DNA from: Pristionchus mayeri
Taxonomy: Eukaryota; Nematoda; Chromadorea; Rhabditida; Neodiplogasteridae
Assembly: GCA_036245805.1 (NCBI GenBank)
Contig: BTRK01000002.1
Span: 41,398,661-41,462,660, forward strand
Reading direction: 5' to 3'
DNA length: 64,000 nucleotides
Made by a program: the position numbers and the translations under genes. Below are positions 62,049 to 64,000 of the stretch, piece after piece. The notes below the pieces were generated by a model. It saw nothing but the letters and a program-made list of their open reading frames with translations, ran no database searches and had not been told where the DNA came from. Positions within the stretch are counted from its first letter, which is position 1. Every line of letters begins with the position of its first letter.

Positions 62049-63910
62049 AGCTGCCTGAATCCGAAGTCATATCGTATTTTAGGTATTTCTATGATATTTC
62101 ATGCGAAGCTGTCTACTAACCTGTTATATTTCCCAATTTAGATGTCACTGTTTGAGATCCGCCCGATTGAATTGCGGAGTCTGAACGATCGTAATAGATT
62201 CGCCTAATCAAACCGTTCTGGTTGGCGAGATTAAGCCACGGTGAGGTAGTGGTGAGGCAAGGAGCAGGGAACGTGTTTTGAAGGTGAAGAATCAATATGA
62301 TGGCCGGCGCAAATAAAGACCAGTCGACATTGGGAATTCTCACATATGTGAGCAGTAGAAAAAATCGGAGTGGAAAAGCGATATAACGGGCCATTCATGC
62401 GTTCCCTCAAATGGAGGCAGAGAGACAGTGCGGGGAGCGTGCAGCGAATCGCCAGTGTTGAGTTGTTTGAGTGCCGAGAGGGTGTGTGAAAGAGAGAGAA
62501 CGGGTAGCGGGGAGAGAAATAGAGATGATGATAGTGTGAGAGTGTGAGAGAGATAGAGATATGGCGAACGCGAGAAAGCGCTTTGTACACGTCGCGTAAG
62601 AGAAGGGATCAAGGTTCGCGGGAACTTCCCGGAAATTCCGACACGCTAACGGCTTGTTTGTAATGTTACAGCGGCCGTGAAATGCTACCAGCGAAGGGAA
62701 TCGTGGCCCCTGGAAGTTGTAATGGAGTTTCCCATCAGTTTCGAGAAGTTTTCAGGGGAAAATGTGATAGATCCCCGACGGGTTTGGCTTTACATGCACA
62801 CGCATACTCAGAATACTCAGAATACTCAGAATAGCAAAGGCAAATTGTCTTCCAGAGTGCTCTGCAAAATGCATCTGATTTCCGGTGCATTCCTATTTGT
62901 GGTTCCCTGATAAGAAGTGTTTCCGGTGATACGCTTTCCCGGCTCCGAGAAATTCCCGTGTCAATCCAATTTCGGAGAAACTTGATAACAAGTTTGGGAG
63001 ATATTATCACATGCCTCTTATGCGACGTGTCCAAACTCTACTCAATATCCCTCGCCCTTCTCTCAGGCCCTCTCTCTCTTCTTCCCAGTGGTTCTCCTCC
63101 ATCTCTTTCCATGCACCCAAACAACCCTGGTAGTCTGGTATCCTTCCCTCCTCTGCACTCTGCTCCAGCCGGTTCGAGAAGGAACCTCGAGTTTAGATCT
63201 TGCCAATTGTGTGTGCAAAGCGTGCAAAGCACCTCTTTTCAAATATTCTTTATCACAATGTGAACACTATTGATAGTCCCTATCTTGCTGCTTACACGAT
63301 CCACTCTCACTACCCTCTGTGCTCTCTGCCCCAGCCGATTCGTGCAAGAATCAGAGATGGCCTCTCATTAAATAGTTCGTTTTTTCGTGTGTTTCCCCGG
63401 TTGGAATGCTGTGGGAGTAAGCAGAATGAAGATAAACATTTCTTGCCAATCTTTCCATAGTGGGGACCCTCAGGCATGCCTTCTCTCTCCGCGTTGGGCT
63501 TTTAATGATGCACATATCTCACATCGGAGGCGTCCGATGTCGAATGCGAGCGCATGAGTAAACGTTCGATCAGATTATCCATCTCATCCTCACTTTGGTC
63601 GTCCTCACAATCTTGCTTGCCCGTTCGCTGTTCATTCCCAATATTTCGAATATTCTCACATATTCCTCTTTCTTCGTTCTTTTCATATTCACTCTTGATC
63701 GACGCTTTTCCTTCGTTCTTCCACTCGCCCTTCAATCATTTGAACTGTCAGTGGATTAGTTTGGAGCACTCCTTATCTTCTCTTCCCTTTTGATTCATTC
63801 AATTCCCCTCTTTCAAACGGTGGTTCGTAGTTACTAAGTCATCCGACTTAAGTCAGGCCACACTACCATTCAAATTTCTCCCGTTCCTTTGCGTAACTAT
63901 TATTGCTCAG
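62049..63910. other. Intergenic upstream of gene J
   Basis: TTCAG at 62055-62059 precedes the ATG of gene J and could be a trans-splice acceptor. The rest is low-complexity purine/pyrimidine sequence and unique DNA. A hydrophilic minus-strand open stretch at 63502-63735 (QDCEDDQSEDEMDNLIERLL) may be an exon, but it lacks a start and a matching acceptor, so I do not call it. Confidence 0.4.
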
Positions 63911-63968
63911 GTTCCGCAATTCGACCTCGCGGATCTCAACCGTACCATCCGTTGGGGAAACTGTATAG
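63911..63968 (+). CDS. Possible exon of a gene running off the right edge
   Basis: GCTCAG acceptor, then an open 58-base stretch encoding VPQFDLADLNRTIRWGNCI, then a GTGAAT donor. The frame and splice sites are consistent with an internal exon, but I recognise no family, and the gene cannot be followed beyond the window. Confidence 0.35.
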
Positions 63969-64000
63969 GTGAATGTTATTAAATCTTATTCATTATCCGG

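Noticed and set aside
62340..63735. Coding genes upstream of helicase J
   Set aside because: Open stretches are short, low-complexity or hydrophilic, and lack start codons with splice sites in phase.

Overview
This window looks like nematode nuclear DNA, probably from a rhabditid or diplogastrid (the genus is inference). It has short introns with GTGAG/GTAAG donors and TTTCAG/TTGCAG acceptors, trans-splice-like acceptors just upstream of start codons, and densely packed genes on both strands. All genes are multi-exon, so most gene models here are exon chains that I joined by eye, using splice sites, reading phase and alignment between paralogues.

The backbone is a cluster of five related DNA2/NAM7/UPF1-like superfamily 1 helicase genes in different states. 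Gene A (+, 3.3-6.1 kb) is truncated and broken. Gene B (+, 7.9-15.8 kb) has a fully open 697-codon frame but has lost most catalytic motifs. Gene C (-, 18.6-22.2 kb) carries a nonsense codon, a 2-bp frameshift and a foreign 5' end. Gene I/F (-, 51.2 to 31.3 kb) has an intact core frame interrupted by one 10.6-kb intron. Gene J (-, 62.0 to 53.0 kb) is complete in layout but has an in-frame stop. B and C converge on a 1.9-kb 120-bp satellite.

Between C and I/F lie an unrecognised gene (D, about 28.1-28.6 kb) and, 158 bp downstream on the same strand, a compact five-finger GLI-type zinc-finger gene (E, 25.2-28.0 kb), an operon-like pair. The 5' region of D is duplicated and joined to helicase C. 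Inside the giant I/F intron sit a decayed phosphatidylinositol transfer protein copy, three exons of eIF3 subunit H, and an intact 11-exon, 806-aa transposase-derived gene (H) with a THAP-like finger and a DDE core.

Mobile DNA is plentiful: an intact 915-aa APE/RT LINE nested in a palindromic element in the last intron of B, three mariner-like TIR elements without a recognisable transposase, several families of 75-120 bp perfect foldback MITEs, large foldback elements rich in ACCGTA/GGGTCA words, and a possible Helitron 3' end beside the satellite. No bacterial-type operons, rRNA or CRISPR arrays are present.
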